Positions 46,034-52,697 of a stretch of DNA of 52,697 nt are shown in pieces. The translations under genes were made by a program, and so were the position numbers. This DNA is from Paracoccus sp. UBA889 (GTDB lineage: Bacteria > Pseudomonadota > Alphaproteobacteria > Rhodobacterales > Rhodobacteraceae). The notes beneath the pieces are model-generated. The model was not told where the DNA came from. It did not search any database and worked only from the letters and a program-made list of their open reading frames with translations. Numbering within the stretch: the stretch's first letter is position 1; every line of letters begins with the position of its first letter. The stretch is taken from the NCBI GenBank assembly GCA_002294185.1, contig DBFD01000079.1:1-52697 (forward strand). Direction: 5' to 3'.

Positions 46034-46813
46034 ATGGATTCGAATCGCGCCTTTGGTGAAATGCCGCTGCCTCTGTTTTCGCCCGCCGCCGACGATGTGG
46101 CGGGGCCGGTCGCGGAGTTGCGTCAAAAGGACGGCCCGCCGCCCTCTTACCTGGCCGATCACCGCGCCCGCCTGCGCGACCGCTTCCGGCAGGGCGGCGC
46201 GGCCGCGATGCCGGATTACGAATTGCTGGAACTGGTGCTGTTCCGCGCCATCCCGCGGCAGGATGTGAAACCTCTTGCTCGTCGACTGATCGAGGTTTTC
46301 AAGGATTTCAATGGGGTACTGACCGCCGAACCGGCGCGTTTGCACCAGGTCGAGGGTGTCGGACCGGCCGTGGTCACCGAACTGAAGATCGTCGAGGCGG
46401 CGGCGCAGCGCATGGCCCGTGCCAGGATCATGCACCGGCCTGTCCTGTCTGGCTGGGACGCGCTGCTGGATTATTGCCACACCGCAATGGCCCATCGTCC
46501 GACCGAGCAATTTCGAGTCCTCTATCTGGACCGCAGGAACGTCCTGATTGCCGACGAGGAACAGGCGCGCGGCACGGTCGATCATGTTCCGGTCTATCCG
46601 CGAGAGATCATCCGCCGCGCGCTGGAACTGAACGCTTCGGCGCTGATCCTCGTCCACAATCATCCCTCTGGCGATCCGACGCCCTCGGATTCGGATATCA
46701 CGATGACGGCCCGCGTGGTTCAGGCCGCCGATTCCATGGGCATCACGGTCCACGATCACCTGATCATCGGACGCTCGCGCGAGATCAGCTTTCGGGCGCA
46801 GGGGCTGCTGTGA
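46034..46813 (+). CDS. radC: RadC-family JAMM protein
   Basis: 259 residues. A helix-hairpin-helix-like N-terminal half (LHQVEGVGPAVVTELKIVEA) is followed by the JAB/MPN+ domain with the metal motif LVHNHPSGDPTPSDSDITMT and HDHLIIGR. EQFRVLYLDRRNVLIADEEQ is the usual entry to the domain. The name comes from a radiation phenotype that proved wrong in E. coli; the real role is unclear. Single gene between dnaJ and petA. Confidence 0.95.
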   Translation: MDSNRAFGEMPLPLFSPAADDVAGPVAELRQKDGPPPSYLADHRARLRDRFRQGGAAAMPDYELLELVLFRAIPRQDVKPLARRLIEVFKDFNGVLTAEPARLHQVEGVGPAVVTELKIVEAAAQRMARARIMHRPVLSGWDALLDYCHTAMAHRPTEQFRVLYLDRRNVLIADEEQARGTVDHVPVYPREIIRRALELNASALILVHNHPSGDPTPSDSDITMTARVVQAADSMGITVHDHLIIGRSREISFRAQGLL

Positions 46814-47056
46814 TCGACTGCCCCGACCGGCTGAGACCCCGGCCGGAGGCGCGGCTGCCTGTCGCCGCGGGGCGCCAAGCCTTCGGTCGCGCGCGGCAAA
46901 ATTCCAACAGATGCGGCGATATGCGCGCTTTTGCGCGGGCTTGACGGCTGGACTGACGCGGAATTGAAGGCTAGAACCGCCCCGCAGAGGCTGCGATCAG
47001 ACGCGGCCCGGAATGTCGTATCGGCCGGGGTTCCGGCCTGAATTGGAGAATGACCC

Positions 47057-47620
47057 GTGTCCCACGCAGATGACCACGTCGGCACCCGGAGGGATTTCCT
47101 CTATTACGCCACGGCCGGCGCAGGCACGGTGGCCGCCGGTGCCGCCACCTGGACGCTTGTGAACCAGATGAACCCCTCGGCCGATGTCCAGGCCCTGTCC
47201 TCGATCCAGGTCGATGTCAGCGGCGTCGAGACCGGCACCCAGTTGACGGTCAAGTTTCGCGGCAAGCCCATCTTCATCCGCCGCCGGACCGAAAAGGAAA
47301 TCCAGGAAGGCCGCGCGGTCGCGTTGAGCGAACTGATCGATCAGACCGCGCAGAACCCCAATCTTGGCGGCGTCGAACCCGCGACCGACCAGAACCGCAC
47401 AATGGACGAAGCCGGCGAATGGCTGGTCATGATCGGCGTCTGCACCCATCTGGGCTGCGTGCCGATCGGCAACAACGCGGGCGATTACGACGGTTGGTTC
47501 TGCCCCTGCCACGGCTCGCATTACGACACCGCCGGGCGTATCCGCAAAGGCCCCGCGCCCGAGAACCTGTGGATCCCGATCGCCGAATTCATCAACGAAA
47601 CCACCGTCAAGCTGGGCTGA
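47057..47620 (+). CDS. petA: Ubiquinol-cytochrome c reductase, Rieske iron-sulfur subunit
   Basis: 187 residues. The start is GTG at 47057, set by GGAGA 8 bases upstream. A Tat-type N-terminus ([20 protein letters not shown]) also forms the membrane anchor. The [2Fe-2S] ligands are in [11 protein letters not shown] and [20 protein letters not shown]. Periplasmic head of the cytochrome bc1 complex, passing electrons to cytochrome c1. First gene of the fbcFBC operon, 12 bases before petB. Confidence 0.97.
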   Translation: MSHADDHVGTRRDFLYYATAGAGTVAAGAATWTLVNQMNPSADVQALSSIQVDVSGVETGTQLTVKFRGKPIFIRRRTEKEIQEGRAVALSELIDQTAQNPNLGGVEPATDQNRTMDEAGEWLVMIGVCTHLGCVPIGNNAGDYDGWFCPCHGSHYDTAGRIRKGPAPENLWIPIAEFINETTVKLG

Positions 47621-47632
47621 GGAGGGCAACAC

Positions 47633-48955
47633 ATGGCCGGTATCCCGCACGATCCTTACGAGCCCAGAACGGGCTTCGAGCGCTGGCTGCACCGCCGACT
47701 TCCGGTGGCAAGCATCCTCTATGACACGCTGATGATCCCCACGCCCCGGAACCTGAACTGGATGTGGATCTGGGGTGTCGTGCTGACCTTCTGCCTTGCG
47801 CTGCAGATCATCACCGGCATCGTGCTGGCGATGCACTACACCCCGCAGGTGGATCTGGCCTTTGCCAGCGTCGAAAAGATCATGCGCAACGTGAATGGCG
47901 GCTATATGCTGCGCTATCTGCATTCCAACGGCGCGTCGCTGTTCTTCCTGGCGGTCTATCTGCACATCTTCCGCGGCCTGTATTACGGCAGCTACAAGGC
48001 TCCGCGCGAGGTGACGTGGATCATCGGGATGCTGATCTATCTGTCCATGATGGCCACCGCCTTCATGGGCTACGTGCTGCCCTGGGGGCAGATGTCGTTC
48101 TGGGGCGCCACGGTGATCACCGGCCTGTTCGGCGCCATTCCCGGCATCGGGCCGACGATCCAGACCTGGCTGCTGGGCGGGCCGGCGGTGGACAATGCCA
48201 CGCTGAACCGCTTCTTCTCGCTGCATTACCTGCTGCCCTTCATCATCGCGGCGCTTGTGGTCGTCCATATCTGGGCCTTCCACACGACCGGCAACAACAA
48301 CCCCACCGGGATCGAGGTGCGGCGGTCAAGCAAGCAGGAGGCGGAAAAGGATACCCTGCCCTTCTGGCCCTATTTCGTGATGAAGGATCTGTTCGCGCTT
48401 GGCGTCGTGCTGATCGTGTTCTTCGCGATCGTCGGCTTCATGCCGAACTACCTGGGCCATCCCGACAACTATATCGAGGCGAATCCGCTGGTGACGCCAC
48501 CCGAGATCGTTCCGGAATGGTACTTCCTGCCCTTCTACGCCATCCTGCGGGCCTTTACCTCGGATGTCTGGGTGGTGCAGCTGGTCAACTTCCTGTCCTT
48601 CCGCATCATCGACGCCAAGTTCTTCGGCGTGCTGGCGATGTTCGGATCGATTCTGGTCCTGGCGCTGGTGCCGTGGCTGGACACCAGCAGGGTGCGTTCG
48701 GGCCGGTACCGGCCGCAGTTCAAGTGGTGGTTCTGGATGCTGGCCGCCGACTTTGTCATCCTGACCTGGGTCGGCGCCCGTCCGACCGAGGGGATCTATC
48801 CGCTCATCGCGCTGGCCGGTGCAGCCTATTGGTTCGCCTATTTCCTGATCATCCTGCCGCTTCTGGGCGTGATCGAGAAGCCCGACCCGATGCCGGCCAC
48901 GATCGAGGAAGACTTTCTCGCGCATCACGAATCACCCACGCGCATGGCCGAGTAA
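47633..48955 (+). CDS. petB: Cytochrome b of the bc1 complex
   Basis: 440 residues, eight membrane helices, full-length cytochrome b rather than the split b6/IV form. Heme-ligand helices: [20 protein letters not shown] and [20 protein letters not shown]. The Qo-site PEWY motif is in [20 protein letters not shown]. Oxidises ubiquinol in the inner membrane. Between petA and petC with short gaps (12 bases each). Confidence 0.98.
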   Translation: MAGIPHDPYEPRTGFERWLHRRLPVASILYDTLMIPTPRNLNWMWIWGVVLTFCLALQIITGIVLAMHYTPQVDLAFASVEKIMRNVNGGYMLRYLHSNGASLFFLAVYLHIFRGLYYGSYKAPREVTWIIGMLIYLSMMATAFMGYVLPWGQMSFWGATVITGLFGAIPGIGPTIQTWLLGGPAVDNATLNRFFSLHYLLPFIIAALVVVHIWAFHTTGNNNPTGIEVRRSSKQEAEKDTLPFWPYFVMKDLFALGVVLIVFFAIVGFMPNYLGHPDNYIEANPLVTPPEIVPEWYFLPFYAILRAFTSDVWVVQLVNFLSFRIIDAKFFGVLAMFGSILVLALVPWLDTSRVRSGRYRPQFKWWFWMLAADFVILTWVGARPTEGIYPLIALAGAAYWFAYFLIILPLLGVIEKPDPMPATIEEDFLAHHESPTRMAE

Positions 48956-48967
48956 GGAGAGCCACGA

Positions 48968-50068
48968 ATGACCATGAGAACCAGGACGCTCACGGCCGTT
49001 GCGGCCCTGACGATCTCTGCGGCCGGCTTCGCGCTGGCGCAGGACGGCTCGACCACCCGGACGGTGCCGATGAACCAGCCCGAGTCGGCCCAGCCCGCGC
49101 CCCAGGGCGGCACCACCTTCGTGGCCACCCCGGAGAAGGGTACGGCCGCGGATGCGGGTGCGACGGCCGCGGACCAGCCCGCGACCCCGCAGGCTGCTGC
49201 TCAGCAGCAGGCCAACGGCGGAACCGATGCCGGCACGCCGGCCGGGACGGAATCGGCGGCAGCACCGGCAGCGGCTGATGAAAATGTGGTGCAGGCCAGC
49301 GAACCGATCGCCGGAAACGAGGACAATCAGGAAGCCCTGTCCGAGGGCGGCAAGATCGAGGACATCGCCTTCAGCTTCGAGGGGCCGTTCGGCTCGTTCG
49401 ACCAGTTTCAACTGCAGCGAGGGCTTCAGGTCTATACCGAGGTCTGTTCGGCCTGCCACGGCCTGAAACTCGTCCCGATCCGCACGCTGTCTGACCCGGG
49501 CGGTCCCGGGCTGCCCGAGGACCAGGTCCGCGCCTATGCCGCCAATCTGACCGAAATCACCGAGCCCGACACGGGCGAGTTGCGGACGCGATTGCCCACG
49601 GACAATTTCCCCACCGTCACCGGCGATGGAATGGGGCCGGATCTGTCGCTTATGGCCAAGGCGCGCGCAGGTTTTCACGGACCCTATGGCACCGGGATCA
49701 AACAATTGTTCAAGGGCGCCGGCGGACCGGAATATATCCACGCGCTTCTGACCGGGTATACCGGCGAGACCAAGGAAGAGGCCGGCAGCACCTTCTATCA
49801 GAACAAGGCGTTCTCGACTGGCTGGGTCAGGATGCCGCCGCCGCTTTCGGACGATGTCGTGACCTACGAGGACGGCACACCCGCGACCGCGGACCAGATG
49901 GCCCGCGACGTCTCGGCCTTTCTGATGTGGACCGCAGAGCCAAAGATGATGGACCGCAAGGCGGTTGGCCTGGTCTCGGTCCTGTTCCTGATCGTGCTGA
50001 CGGCACTGCTGTATCTGACCAACAAGCGACTTTGGGCGCGCCACAAGGGCAAGCATCAGCCCGGCTGA
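48968..50068 (+). CDS. petC: Cytochrome c1 with Ala/Pro/acidic insert
   Basis: 366 residues. Signal peptide ([20 protein letters not shown]), then about 100 residues rich in Ala, Pro, Gly, Thr, Glu and Asp with few structured features, then the c1 core from [20 protein letters not shown]. Heme c is attached at C160/C163 with H164 (VCSACHGL); the Met ligand is probably in [11 protein letters not shown]. The C-terminal anchor is [20 protein letters not shown]. The disordered insert resembles, but is shorter than, the acidic domain of Paracoccus denitrificans cytochrome c1, which is thought to aid docking of cytochrome c. Confidence 0.97.
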   Translation: MTMRTRTLTAVAALTISAAGFALAQDGSTTRTVPMNQPESAQPAPQGGTTFVATPEKGTAADAGATAADQPATPQAAAQQQANGGTDAGTPAGTESAAAPAAADENVVQASEPIAGNEDNQEALSEGGKIEDIAFSFEGPFGSFDQFQLQRGLQVYTEVCSACHGLKLVPIRTLSDPGGPGLPEDQVRAYAANLTEITEPDTGELRTRLPTDNFPTVTGDGMGPDLSLMAKARAGFHGPYGTGIKQLFKGAGGPEYIHALLTGYTGETKEEAGSTFYQNKAFSTGWVRMPPPLSDDVVTYEDGTPATADQMARDVSAFLMWTAEPKMMDRKAVGLVSVLFLIVLTALLYLTNKRLWARHKGKHQPG

Positions 50069-50097
50069 TCGGCCCGGTCCTTTCGACTCCGAAGAAG

Positions 50098-50122
50098 CGC
50101 GCCCCGACCGGGCGCGTTTTTT
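50098..50122 (+). terminator. Rho-independent terminator of petABC
   Basis: Stem CGCGCCC / GGGCGCG with a 5-base loop followed by TTTTTT, 30 bases after the petC stop. A textbook intrinsic terminator. Confidence 0.85.
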
Positions 50123-50178
50123 CGTTACTGGACAGGCCGCGGCACGCCGGCAAGACTTGTCATCACGGAGGATACGAC

Positions 50179-51084
50179 ATGGCGATCTGGAATCTGGGCT
50201 CGATCAATATCGACCACGTCTACCGACTGGACCGCTTGCCCGGGCCGGGCGAGACCCTGGCATCGACCGGGCATTCGCTTGGCCTTGGCGGCAAGGGCGC
50301 GAACCAGTCGATCGCGGCGGCGCGGGCGGGGGCGATGACACATCATCTGGGCGCGATCGGGGCCGGCGACGACTGGGTGATCGAACGGCTGCGGCATGCC
50401 GGCGTCTGTCCTGCGGCGATCCGGCAGCTGGACGCCGAGGTGACGGGCCATGCGATCATCCTGCTGGATGCCCGGGCCGAGAACATGATCGTCATCCATC
50501 CGGGCGCCAACACGGCGCTGAAGGCGGCCGATATCGCCGCCGCTCTGACCGGGATCGGGCCGCGTGACACATTGCTGATCCAGAACGAGACGAACGGCCA
50601 GACGGATGCCGCCCGCATTGCCCGGCGGGCCGGCGCAAGGGTCATCTATTCCGCCGCGCCCTTCGCGGTCGAGGCGGTGCGCGCGGTGATGGAGCATGTG
50701 TCGATCCTGGCCATGAACGAGGGCGAGGCGCGGCAGCTTTTCGACGCCATTCCCGGAGATCTGCCGGTCGAAGGCCTGCTGATCACGCGCGGATCGAAGG
50801 GCGCGGAATATCGCGATATGAAAGCCGGAACGACCATAGTGCAAGAGGCTTTTCCGGTGGCCCCGGTGGACACAACCGCCGCGGGCGACACTTTCGCGGG
50901 CTACGTCGCGGCGGCGCTGGATCGCGGCGACGGCATGGCCGAGGCGCTGCGCCTGGCCTCGGCCGCCGCGGCGTTGAAGGTCACCCGGCCGGGCGCGGGC
51001 GACGCAATTCCCCAGCTTGCGGAGGTTCTGGATTTTCTCGGCGACGGCGGACGGGCCTTTGCCGGGTCTCAGCCCAGGGCATAG
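50179..51084 (+). CDS. PfkB-family carbohydrate kinase (ribokinase-like)
   Basis: 301 residues. N-terminal LGSINIDHVYRLDRLPGPGE and SLGLGGKGANQSIAAARAGA are the substrate site (GGKGANQ). The C-terminal signature APVDTTAAGDTFAGYVAAAL contains the catalytic Asp and anion hole (TAAGDTF). ILAMNEGEARQLFDAI is the NEGE-type loop. Most like ribokinase, but no ribose transport or catabolic genes adjoin, so the sugar is uncertain. The ATG at 50179 follows CGGAGGA. Its 3' end overlaps the converging phoB by 16 bases. Confidence 0.88.
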   Translation: MAIWNLGSINIDHVYRLDRLPGPGETLASTGHSLGLGGKGANQSIAAARAGAMTHHLGAIGAGDDWVIERLRHAGVCPAAIRQLDAEVTGHAIILLDARAENMIVIHPGANTALKAADIAAALTGIGPRDTLLIQNETNGQTDAARIARRAGARVIYSAAPFAVEAVRAVMEHVSILAMNEGEARQLFDAIPGDLPVEGLLITRGSKGAEYRDMKAGTTIVQEAFPVAPVDTTAAGDTFAGYVAAALDRGDGMAEALRLASAAAALKVTRPGAGDAIPQLAEVLDFLGDGGRAFAGSQPRA

Positions 51085-51758
51085 CCCGTGCCGCGCACCG
51101 TCCGGACCGGATTGTCGCCGCCATTGACCATCAGCGCCTTGCGCAGGCGGCCGACATGAACGTCGATGGTGCGGGTATCGACGTAGATGTCGCGCCCCCA
51201 GACCCGGTCCAGAAGCTGTTCGCGCGTCCAGACGCGGCCCGGCTTTTCCATCAGCGTGGACAGCAGCCGGAATTCGGTCGGACCCAGATGCAGCGGCTGG
51301 CCGGCGCGAAAAACCCGGTGTTCGCCCGCATCGAGGATGATATCGGCAAAGCTCAGCCTTTCTCCCATCGTCGCCGGACGGGTGCGGCGCAGCTGGGTGC
51401 GCAGGCGCGCCATCAGTTCCACCACCGAGTAGGGCTTGACGACGTAATCATCCGCCCCGGTCTCCAATCCCCGGACGCGGTCGGTTTCCTCGCCGCGGGC
51501 CGACAACATGATGATCGGGATGGACCGGGTGCCCGGATCGGCCTTGACCTGACGGCAGACCTCGATGCCCGACACCCTGGGCAACATCCAGTCCAGCACC
51601 ATCAGATCGGGCTGTTCCTCCTGCACCAGCAACAGCGCGTCCTCGCCATTATCGGCGACGACCACGTCGAATCCCTCGGCTTCGAGGTTGTATTGCAGAA
51701 CCTCGCGCTGCGCGCCTTCATCCTCGACCACCAGAACACAGGGGGTTTGTCGGCTCAT
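51069..51758 (-). CDS. phoB: Phosphate regulon response regulator PhoB
   Basis: 229 residues. The receiver domain has VLVVEDEGAQREVLQYNL (acidic pocket), LMVLDWMLPRVSGIEVC (phospho-Asp) and DDYVVKPYSVVELMARLR (Lys switch). The winged-helix output domain ends TREQLLDRVWGRDIYVDTRT, IDVHVGRLRKAL and VRTVRGTGYALG. Together with its place after phoU and pstB this makes PhoB rather than another OmpR-type regulator. Activates pst and other phosphate-starvation genes. The Met at 51758 (MSRQTPCVL) lies 4 bases after phoU. Confidence 0.93.
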   Translation of the reverse strand: MSRQTPCVLVVEDEGAQREVLQYNLEAEGFDVVVADNGEDALLLVQEEQPDLMVLDWMLPRVSGIEVCRQVKADPGTRSIPIIMLSARGEETDRVRGLETGADDYVVKPYSVVELMARLRTQLRRTRPATMGERLSFADIILDAGEHRVFRAGQPLHLGPTEFRLLSTLMEKPGRVWTREQLLDRVWGRDIYVDTRTIDVHVGRLRKALMVNGGDNPVRTVRGTGYALG

Positions 51759-51762
51759 CGGC

Positions 51763-52488
51763 TCAACCTCCGCTGGTCGCGCCGGCCTGGGCCGGAACGC
51801 TGCTGGATTTCGGCCGCGCCTCATCGGGCAATTGCCCGGTCACGAGATAGATCACCTGTTCGGCGATGGAGGTCGCGTGATCGCCCATCCGCTCGGTGTT
51901 CTTGGCGATGAAATGCAGGTGCATGCAGGCCGTGATGTTGCGCGGATCCTCCATCATGTGGGTCAGGAATTCGCGAAACAGCGCGTTATACATCTGATCC
52001 ACCTCCAGATCGCGCTGACGCACATCCTCGGCCAGGTCGGCATCGCGGCGGATATAGCTGTCCAGCGCATCCTGGACCAGCGAATCCACGGCCTGCGCCA
52101 TCCGCCGCAGGGCCAAGCCCGCGCCGTCGATGGCCGGCATCTGGGACAGGACATGGGTGCGCTTTGCCATGTTCTTGGCATAATCGCCGACCCGTTCCAG
52201 CGACGCGCTGATCTTGATGACCGCCAGCACCATGCGCAGATCGGTCGCCGTCGGCGCGCGCAGGGCGATCAGCCGGGCCGCGTCCTCGTTGATCTGTGCT
52301 TCCAGCGCGTCGATCGCCTTGTCACGGGCGCGAACCTGTTCGGCCAGTTCCTCGTCGCGGCTTTCCAGCGCGGTGGCGGCGTCGGCGATGGCGCTTTCGA
52401 CCATCCCGCCCATCTTCACCAGCTGCGCCTGGATCGCTTCGAGATCGCGGTCGAAGGCCGATGAGATATGTCTTTCGCGGTCGATCAT
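51763..52488 (-). CDS. phoU: Phosphate signalling protein PhoU
   Basis: 241 residues, two three-helix repeats. Family segments: RDLEAIQAQLVKMGGMVESA, VLAVIKISASLERVGDYAKN with the metal-binding ExxGDxAxN pattern, and the second copy MHLHFIAKNTERMGDHATSI. It restrains the PhoR-PhoB system through the Pst transporter when phosphate is plentiful. GGAGGATC precedes the ATG. Between pstB and phoB. Confidence 0.96.
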   Translation of the reverse strand: MIDRERHISSAFDRDLEAIQAQLVKMGGMVESAIADAATALESRDEELAEQVRARDKAIDALEAQINEDAARLIALRAPTATDLRMVLAVIKISASLERVGDYAKNMAKRTHVLSQMPAIDGAGLALRRMAQAVDSLVQDALDSYIRRDADLAEDVRQRDLEVDQMYNALFREFLTHMMEDPRNITACMHLHFIAKNTERMGDHATSIAEQVIYLVTGQLPDEARPKSSSVPAQAGATSGG

Positions 52489-52505
52489 GGGATCCTCCTG
52501 GGGCG

Positions 52506-52697
52506 TCAGCCGATGCGACCCGAGATATAGGCCTCGGTCCGCGAATCCTGCGGTTTGGTGAAGATGTCGTCGGTATCGCCATATTCCACCAGATTGCCGA
52601 GGTGGAAGAAGGCGGTCTTCTGGCTGACGCGCGCGGCTTGCTGCATCGAATGGGTGACGATCACGACCGAGAATTCCTGCCGCAGCTGGTCGATCAG
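52506..52697 (-). CDS. pstB: Phosphate ABC transporter ATPase PstB (C-terminal part)
   Basis: The last 63 codons of a leftward gene that enters from the right edge. The H-loop [20 protein letters not shown] and the PstB-typical end [20 protein letters not shown] with final YISGRIG are visible. ATPase of the high-affinity phosphate importer. The stop is 18 bases before phoU, supporting the pstSCAB-phoU-phoB order. Confidence 0.93.
   Translation of the reverse strand: MIDQLRQEFSVVIVTHSMQQAARVSQKTAFFHLGNLVEYGDTDDIFTKPQDSRTEAYISGRIG

Noticed and set aside
46926-46985. Sigma-70 promoter before petA (TTGACG with TAGAAC)
   Set aside because: Spacing between the two hexamers is about 25 bases, too long; no other good pair was found in the gap.

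Overview
The window is about 52.7 kb of high-GC alphaproteobacterial chromosome. I place it in Rhodobacteraceae, most likely Paracoccus or a close relative. The reasons are a fbcFBC (petABC) operon whose cytochrome c1 carries a long Ala/Pro/acidic insert after its signal peptide, as in Paracoccus denitrificans; a serC leader of the alphaproteobacterial serC-motif type; a CTTG..CCTATAT heat-shock promoter before dnaK; and intergenic palindromes (G-run/C-run hairpin followed by CCCCC-GAGG-TATTT) typical of this family. Gene assignments rest on recognition of protein families in translated sequence; no database search was run.

Layout. 1-6515 is accessory DNA: the 3' part of an IS3-family element, a remnant of an unknown gene beyond it, then a leftward, tightly coupled head/packaging module (three small genes, one frameshifted gene, terminase large subunit, HNH endonuclease, HK97-type capsid, prohead protease, portal). 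The module is decayed: portal, capsid and one small gene are frameshifted, and the terminase lacks its Walker B region. The order capsid-protease-portal differs from HK97 phages and resembles capsid-forming phage satellites. It stops just upstream of the serC leader.

6570-12132 holds serine synthesis (serC, serA), a calcineurin-like phosphatase, a CreA-family protein, HspQ, and an anti-sigma/anti-anti-sigma pair on the minus strand. 12228-13388 is a thiolase. 13570-19898 is the Anbu (ancestral bacterial proteasome-like peptidase) locus: ATP-grasp, alpha-E and transglutaminase genes, then the peptidase, with an opposing cpdB gene between them. A lower-GC sulfotransferase gene follows, then maeB, a DoxX protein, trhO, pncA and pncB (NAD salvage), and a leftward arfB-Nudix-phosphate transporter group.

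29321-31154 is a coupled trio (NTF2-like, GNAT, nitrilase). After the phosphohexomutase (31296-32684) come surface-sugar genes: a leftward operon galU-galE-GT2-GT2-GT14/DUF5928-sulfotransferase, a second leftward pair cysQ-kdsB/kpsU-like, and a KpsM-like ABC-2 permease. Together they suggest synthesis and sulfation of an exported polysaccharide, with CysQ recycling the PAP released by sulfotransferases. dnaK-dnaJ, radC, petABC, a ribokinase-like gene and the leftward pstB-phoU-phoB genes fill the rest.

No tRNA, rRNA or CRISPR array was recognised. The most unusual parts are the decayed satellite-like packaging module, the interrupted Anbu locus and the sulfated-polysaccharide region.
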